Made by a program: the position numbers and the translations under genes. Source: CAXQZM01 sp965229645 (lineage in GTDB: Bacteria; Pseudomonadota; Alphaproteobacteria; UBA7985). From it: a DNA stretch of 64,000 bases. The stretch lies in NCBI GenBank assembly GCA_965229645.1, contig OZ245893.1:1054001-1118000 (forward strand), given 5' to 3'. Every line of letters begins with the position of its first letter. The first letter of the stretch is position 1. The notes beneath the pieces are model-generated. The model did not search any database. It was not told the DNA's origin and saw only the letters and a list, made by a program, of their open reading frames with translations. Shown here piece after piece: positions 51,496-59,496 of the stretch.

Positions 51496-52347
51496 TCAGT
51501 ACTGATATATTCCCGCAGGACTGCAGTCGTTATAAACGTTGATGGTTACCTCAGAACGTACCGAATCCGTTACGGTGAAACGCCCCGAGCAAACTGTATT
51601 GTCGAAACGAATCCTGTAGTCATACTGTCCGCCGATGCGACCACGATGATCACTACAGAGCGTTGAAGAAGAGCGGTTCGAAGAATTGCTTATCGACCCT
51701 GGTTGCCCCGAAATCGTCAGATCGTCGGCTGTCTCGCCAAAACCCGATGTCACATCCGCATAAACCGTGATGCACCTTGTTCCACTTTGCTGCGAACCCG
51801 ATGTAGAGGGCCTGGAACTGGCTGTCTGTTCTGCCACGCGCGCCGCCTCTATGTCCTCACGCTTGGAACGAAGCGACGCCTTGGCATCAGCAATCAGCCG
51901 TTCGCCACTACCAATCTGCTCAGCAGCTTGCAACAAATCTTCTGCTTCCTCCAAATTTGACCGCGAAATTTCCGCTCGTGCGTCTGCGACCAAATCCTCG
52001 ACCTGCTTTAGGCTTCGCCCTGCGTCCAATTCACGTCGATACTCGCGAACCTGGCGCTGATCCGCCCCCTTAGCCTCGGCAAGAGCAAGAAAATCATCCG
52101 CGCGATCAAACTGTTCGTTTTGAAGCGCAGCCTCCGCCTCTTGCAGCAGACCAACTGCATCGGCGGCATCCATGGCCTCAATCTCTTCCAAAAAGTCCCA
52201 ATCGTCTCCCTGCGCGAGCGCGACCAGCGGGCCGATCCCCGCACCAAGGATCAAAGCACCCGAGGCAACCAGCGAAGCGATCCCCAAACCAAGGATCAAA
52301 GCACCCAAGGTGCGCCGCCGAAAAGGTTGAAAAGATCGCGAGGGCAT
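51496..52347 (-). CDS. Membrane-anchored coiled-coil protein upstream of the DGR target
   Basis: A 283-residue protein I do not recognise. It has a basic N-terminus (PSRSFQPFRRR), a hydrophobic segment (about residues 13-46) acting as a signal or anchor, a long acidic helical region with coiled-coil character (about 50-175), a low-complexity Ser/Gln/Thr linker and a C-terminal domain of ~95 residues with four cysteines (TRCITV, LCSDH, VCSGR, DCSPA). It starts at ATG 52347 after AGGGGA and ends 80 bases before the target gene, same strand. It may be a surface partner of the diversified protein. Confidence 0.75.
   Translation of the reverse strand: MPSRSFQPFRRRTLGALILGLGIASLVASGALILGAGIGPLVALAQGDDWDFLEEIEAMDAADAVGLLQEAEAALQNEQFDRADDFLALAEAKGADQRQVREYRRELDAGRSLKQVEDLVADARAEISRSNLEEAEDLLQAAEQIGSGERLIADAKASLRSKREDIEAARVAEQTASSRPSTSGSQQSGTRCITVYADVTSGFGETADDLTISGQPGSISNSSNRSSSTLCSDHRGRIGGQYDYRIRFDNTVCSGRFTVTDSVRSEVTINVYNDCSPAGIYQY
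52222..52311. repeat. 45-bp tandem duplication inside the coiled-coil protein gene
   Basis: Two adjacent 45-base copies (for example gatccccgcaccaaggatc at 52234 and gatccccaaaccaaggatc at 52279) encode the repeated hydrophobic block GALILGLGIASLVAS / GALILGAGIGPLVAL. The duplication doubles the length of the membrane segment by 15 residues. Confidence 0.75.
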
Positions 52348-52496
52348 TAACTGGTCCCCTGTTGTACCCCGCCCTGAATGTCAACGCCCTTGAGACGGGT
52401 TTGTCCCGCTTGTTTGAGGGGAAGGGGGCGTAAGGCTGGCAGGTGGGCCAGCAAACTGCAAACTGGTGCCGTCCGCACTTCCTACTGTCGATCAGT

Positions 52497-52598
52497 GATG
52501 GATCCTGCGCCGTCGCTTCGCACCGCGCTGGATGACCCTTGCTTGGGACTGCTACCCCCCAACGCGAAGTCATGCCGCGCGCAGTCGCGGCATCCATC
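52497..52598. repeat. Dispersed repeat family 2, copy 3, right flank of the DGR
   Basis: 'gatggatcctgcg' ... 'cgcgctggatgac' ... 'gccgcgcgcagtcgcggcatcc', a direct repeat of 48231-48333. It is preceded by 'cttcctactgtcgatcagt', the inverse of the sequence following copy 2. The copies bracket the DGR module. The rest of the 52348-52688 gap holds no gene I can support. Confidence 0.7.
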
Positions 52599-52688
52599 TC
52601 GGAACGCTGGCCGCAAAAAAGGGCGGCGCCGATCCTGCGCGCGGTACCTACGAGCCTTGCATTGATCCTGAGACGGCTTGGTTGTGAT

Positions 52689-52865
52689 TTAGGACCAGAG
52701 CTGAACTAGGCCGTTTACGAGGGCCATGGTGCCAGCGGTGGCCGCTGCGGTAACGGTTAAAGGTATCCAGGCCCGTTCGGTCTTGATCTTCGCCGTCTCC
52801 TCAATAAGCTTGGCTATTTCGGCGCGCATCCTATCGTCAGCGAGGCGTTGTTCTTCTTGGGTCAT
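52689..52865 (-). CDS. 58-residue membrane protein
   Basis: ATG 52865 with an AAGGA site 9 bases upstream opens a 58-codon frame ending TAA. The first 30 residues are charged and helical (MTQEEQRLADDRMRAEIAKL, then IEETAKIKTER). The rest forms one transmembrane helix (AWIPLTVTAAATAGTMALVNGL). The layout resembles small phage- or plasmid-borne membrane proteins, but no family is recognised. It is on the same strand as the DGR genes, 340 bases upstream of the coiled-coil protein gene. Confidence 0.6.
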   Translation of the reverse strand: MTQEEQRLADDRMRAEIAKLIEETAKIKTERAWIPLTVTAAATAGTMALVNGLVQLWS

Positions 52866-53098
52866 GTCAGTATCCTTGAGAAAAGGCGCACGGGGCTCCT
52901 ACCAAAGTTCGTATTAGTCTTGCGGTGGCGTGTTGTCGAGAAACCTGTATCCTATTTACGGGAAGAGGCCTCAGCATAAATCAAAGAACTGAAAATTGGT
53001 CACAAAATATAGTATCTGTCTCGCTCAAATGATACTACATATTGTGGCCTGTCGATCCGAAGTTGAATTATGCTGAGGTCTCGGGAAAATCCTTACCT

Positions 53099-53540
53099 CC
53101 TTTTGATAGGCCCTGAGCCAATCGGCTTCGGACCCAGACAAGAGTTCCCACACGATCAAATGGGGGTCGAAGGGGACTTGGGTTAAGGTTTCAAAGCCGA
53201 GCCAGCCTGGCGTGCGTTCGACGACGAGCAGGAGGTTTTCGCAGCGGATGCCTTGCGAGCCTTCGGCGTAGAATCCTGGTTCGTTGGAGAAGACCATGCC
53301 AGGGCGCAAGGCCCAGTCGGCGGCGGGCGTGCGCGGGCGGGGCGAGAGGTTGGGCGGGCTTTCGTGGACGCCGAGGCCCGCGCCGACGCCGTGGCCCGTG
53401 CCGTGGTTGTAATTCAGGCCCGCGTTACACAGGGCCGCGCGGGCCAAGACGTCGAGTTGATGGCCCGTGGTGCCGACGGGAAACTGCTGGCGCGTCAGGG
53501 CGATCACGCCCTTGAGCACCAAGGTGAAGTGCTGGCGTCG
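53099..53540 (-). pseudogene. Duplicated fragment of pepP (aminopeptidase P 3' half)
   Basis: About 440 bases closely match 54811-55250 in the same orientation, for example residues 'HFTLVLKGVIALTRQQFPVG' and 'FSNEPGFYAEGS'. The fragment lacks the N-terminal domain and most of the first catalytic motif. It has no proper start codon and runs past the homology into unrelated sequence before its stop at 53025. It is a non-functional partial copy of the intact gene. Confidence 0.88.
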
Positions 53541-53727
53541 GACATGCGGACTTTCGTCGTTTGGCAAGGGTTAAGATTGGTGCCGTCAGTGCCTCCATCC
53601 TACCCGAACGGATACAGTGCTCCGTGGCAGCCTACAGGATCCCAGCCTCCTCAATCGGGAAGTCATCATTTGATTTTTTCGCCCTGATCGTAAGATCCTA
53701 ACAAGAAAATTCAACCCTTGGGCTGTA

Positions 53728-54516
53728 TCATGTCGAACGCTTTCCCAGGGTATCCCAGGCCTCCGTGAAGGCCACATAATCCATTTTCAGGCGTAAATGA
53801 GGCACTTTGGACAGCGTCTTGAAGGGTGTTTCTTTCCCGCGTCCTGTTGCCCCCATGGTTGACCGTAGAAAGCGCAGAGCGTCAACAGCTTCGGTTAGGC
53901 GAGCCGCATACATGGGCTCATGGTGGGCCACTCGATTTCGCGTCATATATACAATTTCCAGACTTTTAGCGATTTTGCCACGGTCAATTGACTTGTCTGG
54001 GAACACCCTTTTCAATGAACGCCTCCAGAGCAAGTCTTCATATTTGGCAGAGTAGAGGCGTTTCCAAAAGGCGAAAGTCGTTTGACTCATGACTTGGCCA
54101 TGCGAGAGTGGGAGTTGTTGTTTTCTCTCCCTAACAATTATCGTTTCTTGCTCTTTAGAAAGTTTAGTGTCTTTTGGAAATGCCGACCTATCCAGTTTTT
54201 TCTTGTCTCGAGGTTTGAGTTTCTTGTAGATTTCATCTCGCGCGTGCGATTGCGCTCTTGTGACGAGGGCGATTTCCGAGGGTCGAAGAGGAACAGAGTT
54301 ATGATCTGGGCACAGCCAATCTCTGTCGTCAAATGCTCTGGAAAGTTGTAAGCTTGAAGCATTGCGCAAACCCAACTCCAATATAGCAATCATCGACATG
54401 AGAGAGGAACCAACATGTAGCGTATGGTTGTGGAGCGCTATGGCCCTCCTTTGGTTAACTGAGTGCGCCTCGTAGGTCTTCAGGCGTTCTGCAGAAATAA
54501 AATCGACAAGGTCCAT
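53728..54516 (-). CDS. Abi-like HEPN-domain protein
   Basis: A 262-residue protein of the Abi_2/AbiD-F type. It starts 'MDLVDFISAERLKTYEAHSV' and has 'ILELGLRNASSLQLS' and, near the C-terminus, 'FWKRLYSAKYEDLLWRRSLKRVFP' followed by 'VYMTRNRVAHHEPMY'. The RNRVAH stretch is the R-x4-H ribonuclease motif of HEPN toxins, often used in abortive phage defence. It is AT-richer than flanking genes and lies exactly between the pepP fragment and the intact pepP. ATG 54516 fits the family start better than the TTG at 54552. Confidence 0.8.
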   Translation of the reverse strand: MDLVDFISAERLKTYEAHSVNQRRAIALHNHTLHVGSSLMSMIAILELGLRNASSLQLSRAFDDRDWLCPDHNSVPLRPSEIALVTRAQSHARDEIYKKLKPRDKKKLDRSAFPKDTKLSKEQETIIVRERKQQLPLSHGQVMSQTTFAFWKRLYSAKYEDLLWRRSLKRVFPDKSIDRGKIAKSLEIVYMTRNRVAHHEPMYAARLTEAVDALRFLRSTMGATGRGKETPFKTLSKVPHLRLKMDYVAFTEAWDTLGKRST

Positions 54517-54579
54517 CAAGAAAATGATACAATTTCCCTCTTGATGCGTCAAGAATCCTCGTCTAAGAACACTCCTGAA

Positions 54580-54631
54580 AAGTGGGGATGCAGTCGGCTG
54601 TCGGCATTCGTGCAGGACGGACTCCCCACTT
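54580..54631 (+). ncRNA. Candidate structured RNA before a terminator
   Basis: A closing stem aagtgggga (54580-54588) / tccccactt (54623-54631) encloses about 34 nt, and a strong terminator hairpin follows 8 bases later. No protein frame is seen in this 277-base gap. The layout suggests a small plus-strand RNA, but there is no recognised family and no promoter was identified. Confidence 0.3.
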
Positions 54632-54639
54632 ATTGATAT

Positions 54640-54665
54640 AAGGCCCGTCGATGACGGGCCTTTTT
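54640..54665 (+). terminator. Rho-independent terminator
   Basis: aaggcccgtc (54640-54649) / gacgggcctt (54653-54662), 10-bp stem, 3-nt loop, then a T-run extending to 54665. On the minus strand aaaaagg precedes the same stem, so it may also serve the convergent pepP transcript. Confidence 0.75.
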
Positions 54666-54793
54666 CCGTTCATTGGGCGGTGATGACGAAAGTCTTTCGC
54701 GCATCGGTTAATGGGTGCAACTTTTGAACACCTCACCTTGCCGCAACGGATCAACGCAGCGGGGTGTTGCGGCGATCATCGGCATCAAATCCA

Positions 54794-56389
54794 TCAAGAA
54801 ATCGCCCCCTCCTCTTGATAAGCCCTGAGCCAGTCAGATTCGGAATCGGACAAGAGGTCCCACACGATCAAATGGGGGTCGAAGGGGACTTGGGTTAGGG
54901 TTTCAAAGCCGAGCCAGCCTGGGGCGCGTTCGACGACGAGCAGGAGGTTTTCGCAGCGGATGCCGTGCGAGCCTTCGGCGTAGAAGCCAGGTTCGTTGGA
55001 GAAGACCATGCCAGGGCGCAAGGCCCAGTCGGCGGCGGGCGTACGCGGGCGGGGTGAGAGGTTGGGCGGGCTTTCGTGGACGCCGAGGCCCGCGCCGACG
55101 CCGTGGCCCGTGCCGTGGTTGTAGTTGAGGCCCGCGTTCCACAGGGCCGCGCGGGCCAAGACGTCGAGTTGATGGCCCGTGGTGCCGACGGGGAACTGCT
55201 GGCGCGTCAGGGTGATCAGGCCCTTGAGCACCAGGGTGAAGTGCTGGCGTCGATCCTCGCTGACGGTTCCGACGCTCAAAGTGCGCGTTACATCGGTTGT
55301 CGCGCCTGGGTATTGGCCGCCTGAGTCGAGGACGATCAAATCGCCGTTGTGCAATCGGCGGTTGGTCGCGGCGCTGACGCGGTAGTGCGGCAAAGCGCCG
55401 TTGGGGCCTGCCCCGCAGATGGTTTCAAAGCTCGGTCCCAAGTAGGCGGGGTTTCGCGCGCGGCAGTCGGCTAACTTGGCGACCAGATCCAGCTCGGTCA
55501 GCTTCGTCTTGTCTTGGACGTCGAACCAGTCGAGGAACGCCCCGAGGGCTTGGGCGTCGTGCTGGTGCGCGGCGCGCATGGCGGCGATTTCGGCGGCGTT
55601 CTTTGTCGCTTTGGCCTGCTGAATGGGGCAGGCGTGGGCCTGCCCGCGGGTGCCCAGGGCCGCGACCAGGGCTTGCGAGGTGGTGGCGGGGTCGTACTGG
55701 ACCGTTTCGTCTGTTTTCAATGCCGCCAGCAGGCCTGCGCGATGCTCTGGGCTGTAGGTTTCGACGGTCGCATCGGGGCGCAAGAGACCAAATTGAACGC
55801 ACACAGGCGTGGACGGCAGGTCGCTCCCCCTTGTATTCGTGAGCCAGGCCAGGGCGTCGGGTTGGGTGATCAGCAAGCTGCGGCCCGCGCAGGCCGCCGC
55901 CATGCGGGTGCGCTTGTCCTCCGCTGTTTCCCCCGCCAGTTGCATCGACAAGTCATAAGGACCAGCACTGGCGAAGTGGGGACGGTCGGCCCAGGCGGCA
56001 TCGACCAGGTTGTCTGGGTGCGCGATCAGGTCTGCCGAGGTCAGCGCGCGGAGCTGATTGGCGCTGAAGAGCCAAGGGTCGTAGGCAACCCGCTGGCCCG
56101 CCAGCGCAGGGGCGACGAGGTCGAGCCCCCCTTCCAAGACCTCCCAGTCCTGCCCCGCCAGAGCGCTTCTGGCCTGGGCCGCGTAGCGTCCATCGACCAG
56201 CAAGGTGTGGCCCCCCCCTGCCCGGATCACGGCCAGACCCGCCGACCCGCCGAAGCCGCTGACGGCGCGCAACCGTTCATCGTGCGGGCGCACTTCCTCG
56301 CCGAAGCAGGCGTCGGCGCGCGGCACTAGGTAAGCGTCGAAGCCCTGATCGCGCAGGAGGGTTTGCAGGGTTAGGAGCGTTGAAGCCAT
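54794..56389 (-). CDS. pepP: Xaa-Pro aminopeptidase (aminopeptidase P)
   Basis: A 531-residue M24-family metallopeptidase that removes N-terminal residues preceding proline. Two N-terminal creatinase-like domains ('RADACFGEEVRPHDERLRAVSGFGGSAGLAV') are followed by the pita-bread domain with metal ligands in 'LIVLDSGGQYPGATTDVTRTL', 'NYNHGTGHGVGAGLGVHESP', 'MVFSNEPGFY' and 'IRCENLLLV'. ATG 56389 (MASTLL) overlaps the end of prmA by 19 bases. A second copy of its 3' half lies 1.7 kb away. Confidence 0.95.
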   Translation of the reverse strand: MASTLLTLQTLLRDQGFDAYLVPRADACFGEEVRPHDERLRAVSGFGGSAGLAVIRAGGGHTLLVDGRYAAQARSALAGQDWEVLEGGLDLVAPALAGQRVAYDPWLFSANQLRALTSADLIAHPDNLVDAAWADRPHFASAGPYDLSMQLAGETAEDKRTRMAAACAGRSLLITQPDALAWLTNTRGSDLPSTPVCVQFGLLRPDATVETYSPEHRAGLLAALKTDETVQYDPATTSQALVAALGTRGQAHACPIQQAKATKNAAEIAAMRAAHQHDAQALGAFLDWFDVQDKTKLTELDLVAKLADCRARNPAYLGPSFETICGAGPNGALPHYRVSAATNRRLHNGDLIVLDSGGQYPGATTDVTRTLSVGTVSEDRRQHFTLVLKGLITLTRQQFPVGTTGHQLDVLARAALWNAGLNYNHGTGHGVGAGLGVHESPPNLSPRPRTPAADWALRPGMVFSNEPGFYAEGSHGIRCENLLLVVERAPGWLGFETLTQVPFDPHLIVWDLLSDSESDWLRAYQEEGAIS

Positions 56390-57276
56390 AGCAGGGACCA
56401 TTGCCCGTCGTGGGTCCTTTGGCGCAGGTGCCAGCCCAGGGCGGTGTAGGTGGAAAGGACCGCCGATTCTTGTTCCAAGAGCAAGCCCGCGAGCAACAGG
56501 TGGGCGGTGGAGGTTGCCACCTGGCTAAAGCCAGGGGCCAAGTCGATCAAGGGGCCCGCCAGGATGTTGGCAAAGATCAGGTCGTAATCGCCGCCGCCTA
56601 AGTCGGGTTGCGCGCCCAAGATGTAGCGAACACGACCCGCGAGCGCGTTGACGGCCAAGTTGGCCTCGGCGACCGCGAGACTATCGCCGTCCTGCTCGAT
56701 CCCGACGATCTGGGCCGAACTGGTCTTAGCCGCGGCCATAGCGAGCACGCCCGACCCGCAGCCCATGTCGAGGACGCGCTGCGGGGTCATGCCTTCGGTC
56801 AACAATGCGTCGTAGAAATGCAGGCAGCCGCGCGTCGTCTCGTGGTGGCCCGTGCCAAAGGCCAGGCCCGCGTCGATCTGCAAGTCCACCAAATCCTGCG
56901 CGGGCGGGCTATGGCTGCCGCGCAGGCAGAACCGCCCGACAGTGACGGGCGGCAAGTTATCCTGGGTATGTTGGACCCAATCCTGCGCGGGGATCGCTTC
57001 GGTTGAGATGGCGGGCGGGTCGAACCCTGCCAGTTCAGCGATGGCCTCGATCAAGGCGGTGGCGTGCCGCGCCGCGCTGGCGTCGGCGACGTAGAGCGCG
57101 CAGTCGATGGGTAGGGTGGGGTCGGCGCGGTCGCGGCCCTGATCCGTTGCGAACGCCTCGGCAGCGGGGGCCGTGCGGTCGAACACCAGATCCTCGATCA
57201 CTGTCAGGCCCGCCGCGAGCTGGTCCGCCGCCGCCTGCGGCACCTGAAACCTAATCTTGAGGGTCGCTTGGCTCAT
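56371..57276 (-). CDS. prmA: Ribosomal protein L11 methyltransferase
   Basis: SAM-dependent trimethylation of ribosomal protein L11. The 301-residue protein has an N-terminal substrate-recognition domain and a methyltransferase core with 'LAFGTGHHETTRGCLHFYD', motif I 'RVLDMGCGSGVLAMAAAK' and 'YDLIFANILAGPLIDLA' (the NILA motif of PrmA). ATG 57276 overlaps the hemA stop. Confidence 0.93.
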   Translation of the reverse strand: MSQATLKIRFQVPQAAADQLAAGLTVIEDLVFDRTAPAAEAFATDQGRDRADPTLPIDCALYVADASAARHATALIEAIAELAGFDPPAISTEAIPAQDWVQHTQDNLPPVTVGRFCLRGSHSPPAQDLVDLQIDAGLAFGTGHHETTRGCLHFYDALLTEGMTPQRVLDMGCGSGVLAMAAAKTSSAQIVGIEQDGDSLAVAEANLAVNALAGRVRYILGAQPDLGGGDYDLIFANILAGPLIDLAPGFSQVATSTAHLLLAGLLLEQESAVLSTYTALGWHLRQRTHDGQWSLLWLQRS

Positions 57277-58481
57277 GCCGCCTTGGGCAGGTCGAGCGTG
57301 CCCCAACACTCGCTCAAGGCCTCGATCAAATGGTCCATATGGGCGTCGCTATGGAGCGGCGTTGGGGTAAAGCGCAGCCGTTCGGTGCCCCGCGCAACGG
57401 TGGGGTAGTTGATGGCCTGGACGTAAATGTGATGGCGGTCGAGCAAGCGGTTGCTGACCTGCTTGGTCTTGACAGGGTCGCCGATGATCAGCGGAACGAT
57501 ATGGGTCTGGGCCTCCAACACTGGCAGATGCGCGGCGCGCAGCCGTGCGCGCAAGGTCGCCGCCCGCTCATGGATCATACCGCGTTCCTGCTGGCTGGTG
57601 CGCAAGTGGCGAATCGAGGCCAGCGCGCCCGCGGCGATATAGGGCGGCAGGGACGTTGTGAAGATGAAGGCAGACGCTTTGGAGCGGATCCAGTCGATCA
57701 TGACCGCCTCCCCCGCCACATAGCCGCCCAGACAGCCGAAGGCCTTGGCGAGGGTGCCCTCAATGAAGTCCAAACGATGGGCCAGCCCCAGTTCTTGCGA
57801 CTTGCCGCCGCCTTCGCGCCCGTAAAGGCCGACGGCATGGACCTCATCGACATAGGTTAGGGCATCGTACTGTTCGGCCAGGTCGCAGAACCCCTCCAAC
57901 TCGCCCACCGACCCGTCCATGGAATAGACCGATTCGAAGGCGATCAGCTTGGGCCGGTCGCCCGCCTTTTTCAACTCGGCCTCCAGGGTCTTCAATTGGT
58001 TGTGCGGAAAGATGACCTTTTCGACGCGAGCGTGGCGGATGCCCTCGATCATGGAGGCGTGGTTCTTTTCGTCGGAAAAGACCACAAGGCCCGGGATGTT
58101 GGCGGCCAAGGTGCCCAGGGCCGCCAAGTTGGAGACGTAGCCCGAGGTGAACAACAAGGCCGATTCCTTGCCGTGCAAGTCGGCCAGTTCGGCCTCCAGC
58201 TGCAGGTGCTGATGGGTGTTGCCGCCGATATTGCGGGTGCCGCCCGCGCCCGACCCGCGCGCGCCGACCGTGCCCTGGATCGCCTCCAGCACTTTAGGGT
58301 TCTGGCCCATGCCTAGATAGTCGTTGGAACACCAGAGCTGGATTTGGCGCGGCCCCGTGGGGCTGTGCCAAATCGCATTGGGGAAGTCCCCCGCCTGCCG
58401 CTCCAACTCGGCAAAGGTGCGGTAGCGCCCCTCGGCTTTGAGCGCCTCCAGATCTGTTAGGAACAAGTCGCGATAGTCCAT
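57273..58481 (-). CDS. hemA: 5-aminolevulinate synthase
   Basis: PLP enzyme condensing glycine and succinyl-CoA, the C4 route to heme found in alphaproteobacteria. The 402-residue protein shows 'LWCSNDYLGMGQNPKVLEA', 'GAGGTRNIGGNTHQHLQLEAELADLHGKE', 'YVDEVHAVGLYG' and the PLP lysine in 'EGTLAKAFGCLGGY'. The start ATG 58481 has an AGGGGG site; a longer in-frame extension reaching 58670 is not needed. It is divergent from the mmsB-like gene. Confidence 0.96.
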   Translation of the reverse strand: MDYRDLFLTDLEALKAEGRYRTFAELERQAGDFPNAIWHSPTGPRQIQLWCSNDYLGMGQNPKVLEAIQGTVGARGSGAGGTRNIGGNTHQHLQLEAELADLHGKESALLFTSGYVSNLAALGTLAANIPGLVVFSDEKNHASMIEGIRHARVEKVIFPHNQLKTLEAELKKAGDRPKLIAFESVYSMDGSVGELEGFCDLAEQYDALTYVDEVHAVGLYGREGGGKSQELGLAHRLDFIEGTLAKAFGCLGGYVAGEAVMIDWIRSKASAFIFTTSLPPYIAAGALASIRHLRTSQQERGMIHERAATLRARLRAAHLPVLEAQTHIVPLIIGDPVKTKQVSNRLLDRHHIYVQAINYPTVARGTERLRFTPTPLHSDAHMDHLIEALSECWGTLDLPKAA

Positions 58482-58617
58482 GAGGCCCCCTAATCTGCTT
58501 GGCCCGCGCATTCTAGTCGCTAAGATGCCTTGGCGCGAAAAGTCCTGCGAATTGGAACGGGGCAGGGTTGAAACGGGGCGCTGGTCAAGGCCCCGTCGCT
58601 CGGCTACAGGCTTCGGC

Positions 58618-59490
58618 ATGAGCCCAAAACGCATTGGCTTCATCGGCCTTGGAAATATGGGGCGTGGCATGGCCGCGAATTTGGCGGCGGCGGGCTATGC
58701 GGTCCACGGCTACGACTTGGTGCCGTTCGACGTCGCGGGGGTTGCGCGCGCCGACAGCGCGGTGGCGGCCGCGAGCGGCGCGGACGTGCTTGTCACCATG
58801 CTGCCCGACGGCGCGAGCCTGCACGCGGTGTTCGCGCAAGTGAAGGACGCCTTAGCGCCTGGTCGCGTCCTGATCGATTGTTCCACCGTGGACGTGGACG
58901 CGGCCAGACAGGTCCACGACGCTGCCGCCGCCGCAGGGGTGTTGGCCCTGGACGCGCCCGTATCGGGGGGTATCGGTGGCGCGGCGGCGGGGACGCTGAC
59001 CTTCATGGTGGGGGGCAGCGACGCGGCCTTCGCCGAGGGCCTGCCGCTGTTCGAGGTCATGGGCCAGCGGGCGGTCCACTGCGGCGGCGCGGGCACGGGC
59101 CAGGCAGCGAAAATCTGCAACAACATGCTGCTCGGCATCTCCATGATCGGCGCGTGCGAGGCCTTTGCCCTCGGCGACAAATTGGGCCTGGACGCTGGGA
59201 AGCTGTTCGACGTTGTCTCCACCTCCTCGGGCGCGTGCTGGGCGGTCAACACCTACTGCCCCGTGCCCGGGGTGGGGCCCGAGGCACCATCGGACAAGGC
59301 CTATGTCCCAGGATTTGCCGCCGAACTCATGCTCAAAGACCTAAACCTGAGCCAAGCGGCGGCGGCCCAAGCAGGCGCCGAAACGCCCCTGGGTACCCAC
59401 GCCGCCGCGCTGTACCAGGCCCTGGTGCAGAAACTGGGCGCGGGGCACGACTTTTCGATTCTTTACCGAGAGCTGACAAACCAAACCTAA
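58618..59490 (+). CDS. mmsB: 3-hydroxyisobutyrate dehydrogenase family protein
   Basis: NAD(P)-dependent beta-hydroxyacid dehydrogenase, 290 residues, probably in valine breakdown. Rossmann motif 'IGFIGLGNMGRGMAANLAAAGYAVHGYD', substrate motif 'LDAPVSGGIGGAAAGTLTFMVGG', catalytic lysine in 'GTGQAAKICNNMLLGI' and 'LMLKDLNLSQAAAAQAG' are all present. ATG 58618 directly precedes the Rossmann fold. It could be another member of the family, but the length and motifs best fit MmsB. Confidence 0.88.
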   Translation: MSPKRIGFIGLGNMGRGMAANLAAAGYAVHGYDLVPFDVAGVARADSAVAAASGADVLVTMLPDGASLHAVFAQVKDALAPGRVLIDCSTVDVDAARQVHDAAAAAGVLALDAPVSGGIGGAAAGTLTFMVGGSDAAFAEGLPLFEVMGQRAVHCGGAGTGQAAKICNNMLLGISMIGACEAFALGDKLGLDAGKLFDVVSTSSGACWAVNTYCPVPGVGPEAPSDKAYVPGFAAELMLKDLNLSQAAAAQAGAETPLGTHAAALYQALVQKLGAGHDFSILYRELTNQT

Positions 59491-59496
59491 CCTCCC

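Noticed and set aside
53025..53567. An apparent 180-residue aminopeptidase gene
   Set aside because: Starts at a TTG within unrelated sequence, lacks the N-terminal domain and first metal motif, and duplicates the intact pepP; treated as a fragment.
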